The position numbers were made by a program, and so were the translations under genes. Under the pieces are notes generated by a model. The model saw only the letters and a list, made by a program, of their open reading frames with translations. It did not search any database and was not told where the DNA came from. Shown here in pieces: positions 36,506-44,780 of a DNA stretch of 64,000 bases (position 1 is the stretch's first letter; each line of letters begins with the position of its first letter). The stretch comes from Pseudomonadota bacterium (lineage in GTDB: Bacteria > Pseudomonadota > Alphaproteobacteria > Rhizobiales > Devosiaceae): contig JAEWLC010000044.1 of the NCBI GenBank assembly GCA_023393475.1, forward strand, positions 1 through 64,000, written 5' to 3'.

Positions 36506-36928
36506 ATGCTGAAGCAGTTGATCATTGCCGCCGCCTTTGTCGCCGTCCCCGGCTTGGCGCTGGCGCAGGACCATGCCGGACACGGTGCGACGGGCAACGG
36601 TCTGCCGGCGATCTGCACCGCCAACGCGGCGGCGCATGGCGACATGACCATGGGCGCGGCCGCCGTTGGCGGCGACGTCGCGCATATGGACCTGATGGAC
36701 GGCATGGACAAGATGAACGCCGACATGATGGCCGGTGGCACTGCCACCGACATCGACGTCGCCTTCGTCTGCTCGATGATCCCGCACCACCGCGGCGCCA
36801 TCGACATGGCCGAGGCCGAGCTGGCGCATGGCGACGACCCGTGGGCGCGCGAACTGGCGACGGGGATCATCGCCGCGCAGGAAAAGGAGATCGCGGACAT
36901 GCTGAAGTGGCTGGAGGGGCAGAAGTAG
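36506..36928 (+). CDS. DUF305 family secreted protein
   Basis: A 140-residue periplasmic protein. The signal peptide (MLKQLIIAAAFVAVPGLALA) is followed by a His/Met-rich stretch (QDHAGHGATG, MDGMDKMNADMM). The DUF305 core SMIPHHRGAIDMAEAELAHG ends with AQEKEIADMLKWL. The ferritin-like DUF305 fold often accompanies copper resistance genes, so metal handling is plausible. No copper genes are adjacent. Confidence 0.9.
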   Translation: MLKQLIIAAAFVAVPGLALAQDHAGHGATGNGLPAICTANAAAHGDMTMGAAAVGGDVAHMDLMDGMDKMNADMMAGGTATDIDVAFVCSMIPHHRGAIDMAEAELAHGDDPWARELATGIIAAQEKEIADMLKWLEGQK

Positions 36929-36970
36929 GGGAGCGCCCCTCGCTTCCCCTGGGCGTGCCAACCTCACTGT

Positions 36971-37064
36971 CGTCATTCCCGCGAAAGCGGAACCCTAGTG
37001 CCGTGCTATCGGCGTGAGGGGTGCTGGCGCATCCCACGGGAGCTCCGCTTTCGCGGGGATGACG
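36971..37064. repeat. Intergenic inverted repeat, second copy
   Basis: Arms CGTCATTCCCGCGAAAGCGG (36971) and CTCCGCTTTCGCGGGGATGA (about 37043) are reverse complements across about 50 bases. This is the same family as the element at 35207-35280, with a different spacer. It lies in the convergent gap between the DUF305 gene and the quinone reductase. Confidence 0.7.
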
Positions 37065-37097
37065 CCGGTGGCAGTGGCAATGGGCGCCCAACTGCCC

Positions 37098-37700
37098 CTA
37101 GAACCGCTCCATCTCGCGCTTCACCTTGTCGATGAAGGCGGTGAGGCGTTCGGGGGTGGCGTTGTTCATGTCGTAGAACGCGAGATATTTCGGCGGCATC
37201 AGCGTGCCGAAGGTGGCCCAGGCCCAGCGCATGGCGAGGCGGCGGGGCGGGTCGCCCATGATCATGGTGCGGAAGCGGTCGCCGCCATATGAGGTGACGT
37301 AGGCCACCTTCTTGATGTTCTTCATGCCCGGCACGAGCTTGCCCTTGTCGGGGCCGTCGCCGCCTTCCATCACGAAGCTCACGCCCGGCAGGAAAATTCG
37401 GTCGAAGAAGCCCTTGAGGATCGCGGGGTAGCCGTAGTTCCAGACCGGGTGCACGAAGACGACCTTGTCGGCGGCGCGGATGCGGTCGACATAAGGCTTC
37501 GTCAGCGGCGTGAGGTTTCTTGGCACGTCGTGATACTCGAGCCGCTCGATGCGGCTCATCGCTGCCGGAAACTCCTCGTCATAGAGGTTGAGGGCATCGA
37601 CCTCGTCCCCCTTGGCGCGCAGGGTTTCGCACACCGTGTTGAACAGCGCCCGGTTGTAGCTGGTCTCGACCGGGTGGGCATGAACGACGAGGACCTTCAT
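37098..37700 (-). CDS. NAD(P)H dehydrogenase (quinone), flavodoxin-like fold
   Basis: A 200-residue flavodoxin-2 family protein. It has MKVLVVHAHPVETSYNRAL (FMN/FAD phosphate loop region), then VVFVHPVWNYGYPAILKGFFDRIF, the family's flavin-contacting signature, and VAYVTSYGG. Members (KefF/MdaB/NQO-like) perform two-electron reduction of quinones or nitroaromatics. It overlaps the FAD oxidase start by 4 bp and is the last gene of the 43198-to-37098 operon. Confidence 0.88.
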   Translation of the reverse strand: MKVLVVHAHPVETSYNRALFNTVCETLRAKGDEVDALNLYDEEFPAAMSRIERLEYHDVPRNLTPLTKPYVDRIRAADKVVFVHPVWNYGYPAILKGFFDRIFLPGVSFVMEGGDGPDKGKLVPGMKNIKKVAYVTSYGGDRFRTMIMGDPPRRLAMRWAWATFGTLMPPKYLAFYDMNNATPERLTAFIDKVKREMERF

Positions 37701-39106
37701 TCAGCCGCGCCACCGAGCGTGTAGAGGCCCGTGAAGAGCCAAGTGCGGCCGGACTCGAAGTCGAAATCCGGATCGTCCCAGGCGATCATCTTGCCGGGGT
37801 TCAGGATACCCTTGGGATCGGCTTCCTTTTTGAAGGCGAGCTGCGCGCGGTCCGTGCGCTTCATGCCGCCTTCCTCGAGCGTGTAGCGGTGCGGGTTGAA
37901 GACGAAGCAGCCATTGGCTTCGTGCAGCTTGATGATCTCCTCGAGCCGCTCCTCGGAGGTGTAGCGCACCACCGGCAGGCCAGAGAAGACGACACGGCCG
38001 TCGAAGCGAGTCATCTCGATATGCATCGGCAACTCGTCGCCGAACGTGTCGATCGCCCACTTCACATGCTCGAGGGTCGGGTACTGGGTCTGGAGATAGG
38101 TGATGGTCGGATCGATCTTCAGGCCGCGAAGCGTCGTGTGGTTCCAGGCGAGCTCGTAGATCGGAGGCAGCTTCGCCTTCTCCTCGGGCGTCAGCGTGTC
38201 GGCTCGATAGAGCAGGTCGCCTTCGTGGAAGCCGACGAAATCGACCATGGCCGGCACGGCGGCCGGCGCCACCATCAGCAGCACGACCGACTGCTCGCGG
38301 CTGCGGATATAGGGGCGATGACGGTTGAAATAGTCATGTGCCATCGGCGCCGCGACAGGGGAGATTTCCTTGCACAGCAGGCCATCCTGCAGTGCCACCT
38401 GCTCCGCGAAGGCGCAGGCTTCGACGATAGAGTCGAAGCCGACCATCATGTCGACCCAGTCGTAATGCGCCGTCAGCGGCATCTCGACTTCGACGATGAT
38501 GCCGTTGGTGCCGTAGGCGTGGGCGACCTTGAGGATATCCGGACCCTTGAGGTCGAGCACGCGCGGCTCGGCTTCGCAGGTGACGACCTTGAGGCCGAGG
38601 ATGTTGCCGAAGTTGCGCAGCCCGCCCCAGCGGATGGAGCCGACGCCGCCCGAGCCGCCGGCGATGAAGCCGCCGAGCGAGGCCATGCGATAGGTCGAAG
38701 GGTGGAAGCGCAACTCGCCGTTGACGGCGTGGATGGTTTGCTCGTCGAGCTGCTCGATCACGATGCCGGCCTCGGCGCGCACGCGATCCTGCTCGATCTT
38801 CAAGACCTTGTTCAGGTTCATCAGGTCGAGCATGACACCGCCCGAAAGCGGCATGGCCTGGCCGTAGTTGCCGGTGCCGGCGCCGCGCGGGGTGACAGGC
38901 ACGTCGTGCTTGAAGGCCTCGCGCAGGACGGTGACGACTTCGTCGATCGTGCGAGGCGACACGACCAGCTGCGCGGTGACGTTCTCAAGCTGCTGCTTCA
39001 GGCGCGGCGAGTACCAGTAGTGGTCGCGGCTCTTCTGCTGCACGATGCGCGGATTATCCTGCACCGGAATATCGCCGAGCGCGGCGCGGAATTGAGCGAT
39101 ATCCAT
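37697..39106 (-). CDS. FAD-binding oxidoreductase (PCMH/FAD_binding_4 type)
   Basis: A 469-residue flavoprotein. The PCMH-type FAD domain occupies about 40-215, with VVSPRTIDEVVTVLREA, TPRGAGTGNYGQAMPLSGGVMLDL and GGFIAGGSGGVGSIRWGGL. The C-terminal half is the FAD-linked oxidase cap domain, ending with DPKGILNPGKMIAWD. Relatives are glycolate oxidase GlcD-like and D-lactate or vanillyl-alcohol oxidase-like enzymes. The substrate is unknown; its operon suggests an intermediate of an N-heterocycle. Confidence 0.88.
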   Translation of the reverse strand: MDIAQFRAALGDIPVQDNPRIVQQKSRDHYWYSPRLKQQLENVTAQLVVSPRTIDEVVTVLREAFKHDVPVTPRGAGTGNYGQAMPLSGGVMLDLMNLNKVLKIEQDRVRAEAGIVIEQLDEQTIHAVNGELRFHPSTYRMASLGGFIAGGSGGVGSIRWGGLRNFGNILGLKVVTCEAEPRVLDLKGPDILKVAHAYGTNGIIVEVEMPLTAHYDWVDMMVGFDSIVEACAFAEQVALQDGLLCKEISPVAAPMAHDYFNRHRPYIRSREQSVVLLMVAPAAVPAMVDFVGFHEGDLLYRADTLTPEEKAKLPPIYELAWNHTTLRGLKIDPTITYLQTQYPTLEHVKWAIDTFGDELPMHIEMTRFDGRVVFSGLPVVRYTSEERLEEIIKLHEANGCFVFNPHRYTLEEGGMKRTDRAQLAFKKEADPKGILNPGKMIAWDDPDFDFESGRTWLFTGLYTLGGAAE

Positions 39107-39109
39107 CAG

Positions 39110-40426
39110 TTACTCCATCAGGTCGTCGAGTTCGCGGTAGTCGGGTAGCGTAGTGTCGATGGCACGGCCTTGACGTAGGACAATTCTGTCCAACTGCGGC
39201 CGCGAATTGAGCTCTGTCCAGCTACGCGCGCGGAAGAGCACAAGATCGGCGGGCGCGCCGGCCTCGATCACCGCCTTGTAGGTGAAGCCGGCATGGGCAG
39301 CAGGCGCCGATCCCACGGCGCGGATCCAGTCCCAAGCCTGGTCCTGCGGGTGATCGAAATGGAGGATGCGCGCGCCTTCGCGCAGCACCTCCACCCCATC
39401 GAGATCGCCATAGGCGTAGAAGGGGTCGCGGGTATTGTCGGACGCGATGGCGACCACCGCGCCGGCGGCCTTGAATTCGTTGAGGAGGGTTGCGCCACGG
39501 CGGAGTGGGGTGCGGACGAAGCCGTTCCCGTTCTCACGGTCCTGCAGATATATGTTGCACATGGGCAGCGAGACGATGGCAATGCCCGCCTCGACCGCCT
39601 TGTCGATGGTTGTCTTGACCGTGTGCTCGTCCTGAACGGTGAGGACACAGCAGTGGCCGGCCATCACCTTGCCGGCATAGCCGGTTTCGAGCACGGCCTC
39701 CGCCAGGTGGAGCAGGGCATGCGCGGCCGGATCGCCGGTCTCGTCGGTATGGAGGTCGAGATCGAGGCCGAGTTCGCCCGCCTTATCGACCACGCGCAGC
39801 ATGGCCTCCTTCGAGCGATCGTAGGTCGCGACCGACCCGCCAAGAATGCCGCCGGAGGCCTTCACCTGCCGCGCGACGGCATCGAGCTCGGCCGGATTCA
39901 CCAGCGTATCTGGACCGACGATGGAGACGGCCTGCAACTCGATCCGGCCCGCCCATTTCTCCCGCATCTGTTCGAACAGGGCCCAGCTGATTTCATGCTG
40001 CGGCGGGGCGGAATCGAGATGCGTGCGGATCGCGGCCGTGCCGTGGGCATAGGCGCTGCGGAGCGCGAAATCGAAACGACGCTCGACGTCGGACGCTGCC
40101 CAGTTGTCGACGCGGTCGGTGCCGACGGCCATCAAGGCGCCGAGCCAGGTTCCGTCCGGGTTCTCCTTGCGCGGCCAGATATGGCCTTTGTCGAGATGTG
40201 TATGGATATCGACGAAGGCGGGTAGAACGAGGCCCTTGTCCATGTCGTGCGCGGCGCCGGTGACCGCCGCCGAGCCCGCTGGGCGGATGGCGACGATCTT
40301 GCCGTTGGCGATCTCGATATCGACGGACTCGACCGAGCCATCACCGACCTTGCCGAGCGCCGCAGCAGGCACGCGTGCATTGCGCAGCGTGACGCTGCCT
40401 GTGGACAGGGCAGGGGTGCCGTGCAC
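39110..40426 (-). CDS. Cytosine deaminase-like amidohydrolase
   Basis: A 438-residue metal-dependent hydrolase. The metal and catalytic motifs are those of the cytosine deaminase subgroup: HTHLDKGHIWPR, HTDETGDPA (catalytic Glu), GHCC and SDNTRDPF (metal Asp). A small beta-sandwich is formed by the two ends (SVTLRNARVP... / LVLFRARSW). The start is a GTG at 40426 behind GGGAGA; the permease stop is 3 bp upstream. Likely a deaminase or ring amidohydrolase for the compound imported by the adjacent transporter. CodA activity itself is not certain. Confidence 0.88.
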   Translation of the reverse strand: MHGTPALSTGSVTLRNARVPAAALGKVGDGSVESVDIEIANGKIVAIRPAGSAAVTGAAHDMDKGLVLPAFVDIHTHLDKGHIWPRKENPDGTWLGALMAVGTDRVDNWAASDVERRFDFALRSAYAHGTAAIRTHLDSAPPQHEISWALFEQMREKWAGRIELQAVSIVGPDTLVNPAELDAVARQVKASGGILGGSVATYDRSKEAMLRVVDKAGELGLDLDLHTDETGDPAAHALLHLAEAVLETGYAGKVMAGHCCVLTVQDEHTVKTTIDKAVEAGIAIVSLPMCNIYLQDRENGNGFVRTPLRRGATLLNEFKAAGAVVAIASDNTRDPFYAYGDLDGVEVLREGARILHFDHPQDQAWDWIRAVGSAPAAHAGFTYKAVIEAGAPADLVLFRARSWTELNSRPQLDRIVLRQGRAIDTTLPDYRELDDLME

Positions 40427-40429
40427 GGG

Positions 40430-41296
40430 CTAATTCTCCCGCTTGAGCGCGCTCTCATGCCAGCGATGCAGCAGCAGCCAGGAGATGAGGCTGGTGAGGG
40501 CGAAGATGGCGACGCCGGTCAGCATCAGAAGGATCAGCGCGGCGTAGAGGCGCGGGTAGTTGAGGCGGTAGCCGGATTCGAGCAGGCGGAACGCGAGGCC
40601 CGAGCCGCGGCCGGCTGAACCGACGGCGAACTCCGCCACCACCGCCGCGATCAGTGACAGCCCACCGCCGATGCGCAGCGCCGCGGCGAAATAGGGCAGG
40701 GACGAGGGCAGCTTCAGGTGGATCAGCGTCTGCCAGCGGCTCGCGCCATTGAGCTCGAACAGGTTGAGGAGGTTATGGTCGACGCTCTTCAACCCGGCCA
40801 CCATGTTGGAGAGGATCGGGAAGAAGGCGACGATGAAGGCGCAGGTCAGCAGGACCGTCTGCGGGTCCTTGATGTAGATGATGAGCAGCGGCGCGATGGC
40901 GATCATCGGCGTCACCTGCAGGATCACCGCGAACGGGAAGATCGCCAGTTCGATCCACTTGGACTGGACCAGGATGATCGCCAGCCCGACGCCCCCGACC
41001 AGCGCGAGCAGCAGCGCCAGCAGGGTGATCCTCAGGGTCACGAGCAGTGACGGATAGAGCGTCGGCCAGTCGGTGAAGAGAGTTGTCACCACATCGGCCG
41101 GCGCGGGCATGATGTAGTGGGGCACCTTGTTGACGACGATGTGGAGCTGCCACAGCCCGATCGCCAGCAACACCATGGCCAATGGGATGACCACGCGCAG
41201 GACTTTCTCGACGTTGCTCGTCTTGTTGACGACGATGGCGACGGCGCTGTCCGTGCCGGCTTCCGACGCCTTGATGGCGCTTGCAGCTTCGGTCAT
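40430..41296 (-). CDS. ABC transporter permease (SsuC/ThiX-type)
   Basis: A 288-residue permease with six hydrophobic helices and the cytoplasmic loop NGASRWQTLIHLKLPSSLPYFAAALRIG, the EAA motif that docks on the ATPase. The long charged N-terminus (about 30 residues) has no signal peptide. It belongs to the nitrate/sulfonate/taurine/thiamine-precursor family. Start and ATPase stop overlap by 4 bp. Confidence 0.92.
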   Translation of the reverse strand: MTEAASAIKASEAGTDSAVAIVVNKTSNVEKVLRVVIPLAMVLLAIGLWQLHIVVNKVPHYIMPAPADVVTTLFTDWPTLYPSLLVTLRITLLALLLALVGGVGLAIILVQSKWIELAIFPFAVILQVTPMIAIAPLLIIYIKDPQTVLLTCAFIVAFFPILSNMVAGLKSVDHNLLNLFELNGASRWQTLIHLKLPSSLPYFAAALRIGGGLSLIAAVVAEFAVGSAGRGSGLAFRLLESGYRLNYPRLYAALILLMLTGVAIFALTSLISWLLLHRWHESALKREN

Positions 41297-42126
41297 TTGC
41301 CCGCCGCTCCGATCTCGATGGCTTCCTGCAGGGCACGCGACACTGTGTCCGTGGTCGAGCGGTACTCCTCGGAAGTCCGGTAGTAGGAATCGCGTTCGAG
41401 CGACGTCTTGATGGCGAGGTCGGTATAGACTTGGCCAGGCCGCGCCCGCATCACCACGATGCGGTTGGAGAGGAAGGCGCTCTCGAACACCGAATGGGTC
41501 ACGAAGATCACGGTGATGCCCGTGTCGCGCCAGAGCCGCAGCACGTCGTCGTTGAGCTTCTGCCGGGTGATCTCGTCGAGCGCAGCGAAGGGCTCGTCCA
41601 TCAGCAGCAGCTTGGGCTTGGTGACGAGGGCGCGCGCGATTGAGACGCGCATCTTCATGCCGCCGGACAACTCGCGCGGATAGGCCGCGTGGAAATCGGC
41701 GAGGCCGACGGACGCCAGCACTTCCATGATCCGCGGGCGCGCCTGGGATTTCGAGACCCCGCTCAGCCGCAGCGGCAGGTAGACATTATTGAATACGGTG
41801 GCCCACGGCATCAGCGTGGGTTCCTGGAACACGAAGCCGATATCGCCCTTGGGCTTGCCCCAGCTGTCGATCTGGCTCGACGGCCAATCGACCTGGCCCG
41901 TGCTCGGCTCGCCAAGGCCGGCGATGATGCGGAGCGCCGTGGATTTACCGCAGCCCGACGGGCCCAGCAGCGAAAGGAACTCTCCGCGCCGGACGTCCAG
42001 CGACATGTCCTTGAGCGCCAGGGTGCCGTTCGAGAACAGCTTGGTGACGTTGCGCATGGTCACGACCACCGGGCTGGAACCCGTGGTGGCGGCGGCAGGC
42101 GAGGCGGCGATGGCAGTATCAGTCAA
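41293..42126 (-). CDS. ABC transporter ATP-binding protein (SsuB/ThiZ-type)
   Basis: A 277-residue ATPase. Walker A is GPSGCGKST near 56-64, the Q-loop is FVFQEPTLMPW, the signature is LSGGMKMRVSIARAL, Walker B is LLLMDEPFAALD, and the switch His is in VTHSVFESAFL. It energises the permease at 40430 with the binding protein at 42197. Confidence 0.94.
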   Translation of the reverse strand: MTDTAIAASPAAATTGSSPVVVTMRNVTKLFSNGTLALKDMSLDVRRGEFLSLLGPSGCGKSTALRIIAGLGEPSTGQVDWPSSQIDSWGKPKGDIGFVFQEPTLMPWATVFNNVYLPLRLSGVSKSQARPRIMEVLASVGLADFHAAYPRELSGGMKMRVSIARALVTKPKLLLMDEPFAALDEITRQKLNDDVLRLWRDTGITVIFVTHSVFESAFLSNRIVVMRARPGQVYTDLAIKTSLERDSYYRTSEEYRSTTDTVSRALQEAIEIGAAGK

Positions 42127-42196
42127 TGCAAATGGCCCACGTTAGGGTCGAACGGCACCGGCAGAATCGCCGGCGCCGATGGTCGGAATATCCCGC

Positions 42197-43198
42197 TTAT
42201 TTCACGAGGTCTACGCCGAGCCCCTGGCAGACGAACTCGGCGTTGAAGGCCTGGGTGTAGTCGATACCGGCTTCGTAGAGGCCGGCCTTCACACCTTCCT
42301 CGTAGTACGCCTTCCAGCGCGCGTCGGTCATGCAGCCGATGCCCTTGGTCTCGGCGTCGCCCGAGGTCAGGATGCCGTACTCCTTCATCTTGCCGATGGA
42401 GTAGGCGATCTGCTCGTCAGTCATTTCCGGGTTGTCGGCCTTGATCAGGGCGTTACCGGCGGCGTTATCGCCGTAGAGGTAGTTGTACCAGCCGATGATA
42501 GAGGCTTCGACGAAGCGCTTGGCCACGTCCTTGTTCTCCTCGAGCCACGGCTTCATCGTCTCGATGGTGGTCGAGTAGGGCGCGTAGCCCTGGTCGGCAA
42601 GCAGCCAGACGTCAGGCGTGAAACCGGCTTCCTTCTGGATCGAGTAGGGCTCGGAGGTCAGGTAGCCCTGCTGGATAGCCATCTCGTCGGAGAGGAACGA
42701 GGCCGGGTTGAACTGGTAGGGCTCGTACTTTTCCTCGACGAACTCCGGATATGCCGCGCGGAGCCACAGGAAGTACGAGTTCAGCGCGTCGGCGGCGAGG
42801 ATATACTTCGAAGCGCCGGCGAGCTCGGAGAAGGTCTTGAACTTGCCCGGGTGCGAAATGAGGATCTGCGGATCCTTCTGGAAGATGGCGGCCAGCGTAA
42901 CCGTCGGGATGCCTTCCTTGACGCTGTTGAGCGCCGTGGTGGTGCCGCCCATGTAGAACTGGATCTGACCGGCGACGAGCTGCGGGCGCATCGGCGCCTG
43001 GGGGCCGCCCTGCGCGATGGTTACGTCGAGGCCGTACTTGGCATAGGTGCCGTCGGCCACCGCCTGGTAGTAGCCGCCGTGCTCGGCCTGGGCGAGCCAG
43101 TTGGTGGCAAAGGTGACCTTGTCCTGAGCCATTGCGCCCGTGGCGCCCATTGCCAGCGTTGCCACGCCGGCGGCGACGAGCTTGGTGAAGTCCATCAT
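42197..43198 (-). CDS. NMT1/THI5-like ABC transporter substrate-binding protein
   Basis: A 333-residue periplasmic binding protein. The signal peptide ends at GATGAMA, followed by KVTFATNWLAQAEHGGYYQAVADGTYAKYGLDV. This is the conserved first strand and helix of the NMT1/THI5 (ThiY-like) family that binds pyrimidine thiamine precursors or related heterocycles. The start is the ATG at 43198 with AGGGAGA upstream; a second Met follows immediately. First gene of the six-gene operon. I looked for a TPP riboswitch in the leader and found no CTGAGA box. Confidence 0.88.
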   Translation of the reverse strand: MMDFTKLVAAGVATLAMGATGAMAQDKVTFATNWLAQAEHGGYYQAVADGTYAKYGLDVTIAQGGPQAPMRPQLVAGQIQFYMGGTTTALNSVKEGIPTVTLAAIFQKDPQILISHPGKFKTFSELAGASKYILAADALNSYFLWLRAAYPEFVEEKYEPYQFNPASFLSDEMAIQQGYLTSEPYSIQKEAGFTPDVWLLADQGYAPYSTTIETMKPWLEENKDVAKRFVEASIIGWYNYLYGDNAAGNALIKADNPEMTDEQIAYSIGKMKEYGILTSGDAETKGIGCMTDARWKAYYEEGVKAGLYEAGIDYTQAFNAEFVCQGLGVDLVK

Positions 43199-43429
43199 CG
43201 TTAGTCTCCCTGTTGAGGCAGCAGCCGGGCTTGTCCCCCGCCCGTGACTGTAGGCAAATTCCTGTGCCGCTGGGGCACACGCGGCATTCATTCCGCGCCC
43301 TTCAATAAAAGAAAAGCCCAAAAATACGCCTTTCGCGCGCGCTGCATCCGGGATGGGCAGCGAGGGCGAATTCGGGGCTTTCTTTCGCGTCCGTTTGACG
43401 CTTAGGTGAGCATACACATCGGGGGTCCT
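43199..43429. promoter_or_regulatory. Divergent promoter region between transporter operon and RidA
   Basis: About 230 bp separate the divergent starts at 43198 and 43430, so both promoters should be here. The AT-richest part is CAATAAAAGAAAAGCCCAAA, around 43302-43322, and could hold promoter elements. No operator or riboswitch could be identified with confidence. Confidence 0.4.
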
Positions 43430-43819
43430 GTGCATAAGACGCTTTCGCCAACCACTATCCATCCGCCCTTCGCGCCCTATAGCCCCGGCGTCGAGGTCGC
43501 TTCGCGTTCCCGCCTCGTCTTTGCCTCGGGGCAACTCGGCATAGCCAAGGACGGAACGATTCCAGCCGACTGCGCCGGGCAGGCGGAACTTGCCTTCGCC
43601 AATATCGAGGCGATTCTCGCCGAGGCCGGCATGGGGCTGAAGGACATCGTCCGCATCAACGCCTACGTCACCGGCCGCGAGCACCTGCAGCCCTACATGC
43701 AGGTCCGCAACAAGCTGTTCGAGGAGCCGTTCCCGGCCTCGACACTGATGATCGTCGCCGGTTTCGCGCGACCAGAATTCGTGGTCGAGATCGAAGCCAT
43801 CGCGGCGACGCCGGGCTGA
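43430..43819 (+). CDS. RidA family protein (enamine/imine deaminase)
   Basis: A 129-residue RidA/YjgF-like protein with APYSPGVEV, SGQLGI at the trimer interface, IEAILAEAGMGLKDIVRINAYV and the C-terminal FARPEFVVEIEAIAA. The catalytic Arg of RidA (usually CR..) is replaced here by ARPEF text in a similar position, so deaminase activity needs checking. The start is a GTG at 43430 behind GGGGGT, giving the family length; a GTG at 43406 is possible. Confidence 0.87.
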   Translation: MHKTLSPTTIHPPFAPYSPGVEVASRSRLVFASGQLGIAKDGTIPADCAGQAELAFANIEAILAEAGMGLKDIVRINAYVTGREHLQPYMQVRNKLFEEPFPASTLMIVAGFARPEFVVEIEAIAATPG

Positions 43820-43835
43820 TTCTACAGGGACTTAA

Positions 43836-44627
43836 ATGAGCTATCGCAAGATCTGGTGGAACGACTTCTCCGCCTTCGAATTCCACGGCATCGATCCGAG
43901 CAAGACGATCGCGGTGTTCCCGACCGCCGCCATCGAGCAGCACGGGCCGCATCTGCCTGTCGGTACGGACACGATCATCAATCAGGGCCATCTCGACCTG
44001 CTGGTCGAGCGTGCGCCGAAGGATCTCGATATCCGCATCCTGCCGGTGCAAGCGATCGGCAAGTCCAACGAGCATATCTGGCAGACGGGCACGCTGAGCC
44101 ATACGGCGACCAACCTGATCGATGCGTGGACGCAGGTGGGGCTCGAGATCGCACGGGCCGGGATCAAGAAGGTGGTGTTCGTCAATTCGCATGGCGGGAA
44201 CGTCTCGATCCTCGACATCGTGGCGCGCGAGCTGCGAGTGAAGGCGGGCATGCTGGCGGTGAAGACCGGCTGGAGCCAATACTGGCCCAAGGACATCTAT
44301 TCCGACATCGAGAACCGCCACGGCATCCACGGCGGCGACAGCGAGACCTCAGTGGTGATGCACCTGAGGCCCGAGCTGGTGAATACCGACAAGCTGCAGG
44401 ACTACCCCTCGGTCGCCGCGCGCGACGAGCAGGGCTACAAGTACATGCGCCCGACGGGGGCGACGAGCTACGCCTGGATCGCGTCGGACATTCATCCGCT
44501 TGGCGCGGCTGGCGATGCGCATCTCGCGACGGCGGACAAGGGGCGGATCACGGTCGAGACTGCCGTGGATGCGTTCATCGAGCTGCTGCGGGAAGTGGAG
44601 CGGTATCCGCTGCCGGGGGAGGAATAG
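43836..44627 (+). CDS. Creatininase family protein
   Basis: A 263-residue creatininase/MftE-family metallohydrolase. Metal motifs are FPTAAIEQHGPHLPVGTD (Glu, His, Asp), NSHGGN and HGGDSETS (Glu). Such enzymes hydrolyse cyclic amides, as in creatinine, or related formamide compounds. It follows RidA by 16 bp and lies opposite the cytosine-deaminase-like operon, so it may open the ring of the same substrate class. True creatininase specificity is unproven. Confidence 0.9.
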   Translation: MSYRKIWWNDFSAFEFHGIDPSKTIAVFPTAAIEQHGPHLPVGTDTIINQGHLDLLVERAPKDLDIRILPVQAIGKSNEHIWQTGTLSHTATNLIDAWTQVGLEIARAGIKKVVFVNSHGGNVSILDIVARELRVKAGMLAVKTGWSQYWPKDIYSDIENRHGIHGGDSETSVVMHLRPELVNTDKLQDYPSVAARDEQGYKYMRPTGATSYAWIASDIHPLGAAGDAHLATADKGRITVETAVDAFIELLREVERYPLPGEE

Positions 44628-44640
44628 CTGGCGCTTGGGG

Positions 44641-44765
44641 GTCCCCCTCATCCGCCCTTCGGGCACCTTCTCCCACGAGGGGAGAAGGCGATCACCGCAA
44701 GCATCTCAGTCGGGCCTTCTCCCTTGATGGGAGAAGGTGGCCGACAGGCCGGATGAGGCTGGGGC
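44641..44765. repeat. Intergenic palindromic repeat, copy A
   Basis: This copy opens CCCCCTCATCCGCCCTTCGG, has an internal CACCTTCTCCCACGAGGGGA half and a mirrored CCTTCTCCCTTGATGGGAGA half, and closes GGCCGGATGAGGCTGGGG. The two halves are inverted repeats, so the whole can form a long hairpin. It sits between the converging creatininase and urocanase-like genes. A near-identical copy in the same orientation is at 48885-49008. Confidence 0.85.
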
Positions 44766-44780
44766 GGCAAGTGCCGGCCC

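Noticed and set aside
43199..43429. TPP riboswitch before the ThiY-like binding protein
   Set aside because: No CTGAGA box or matching P3/P5 elements on either strand; thiamine-precursor specificity is therefore unsupported.
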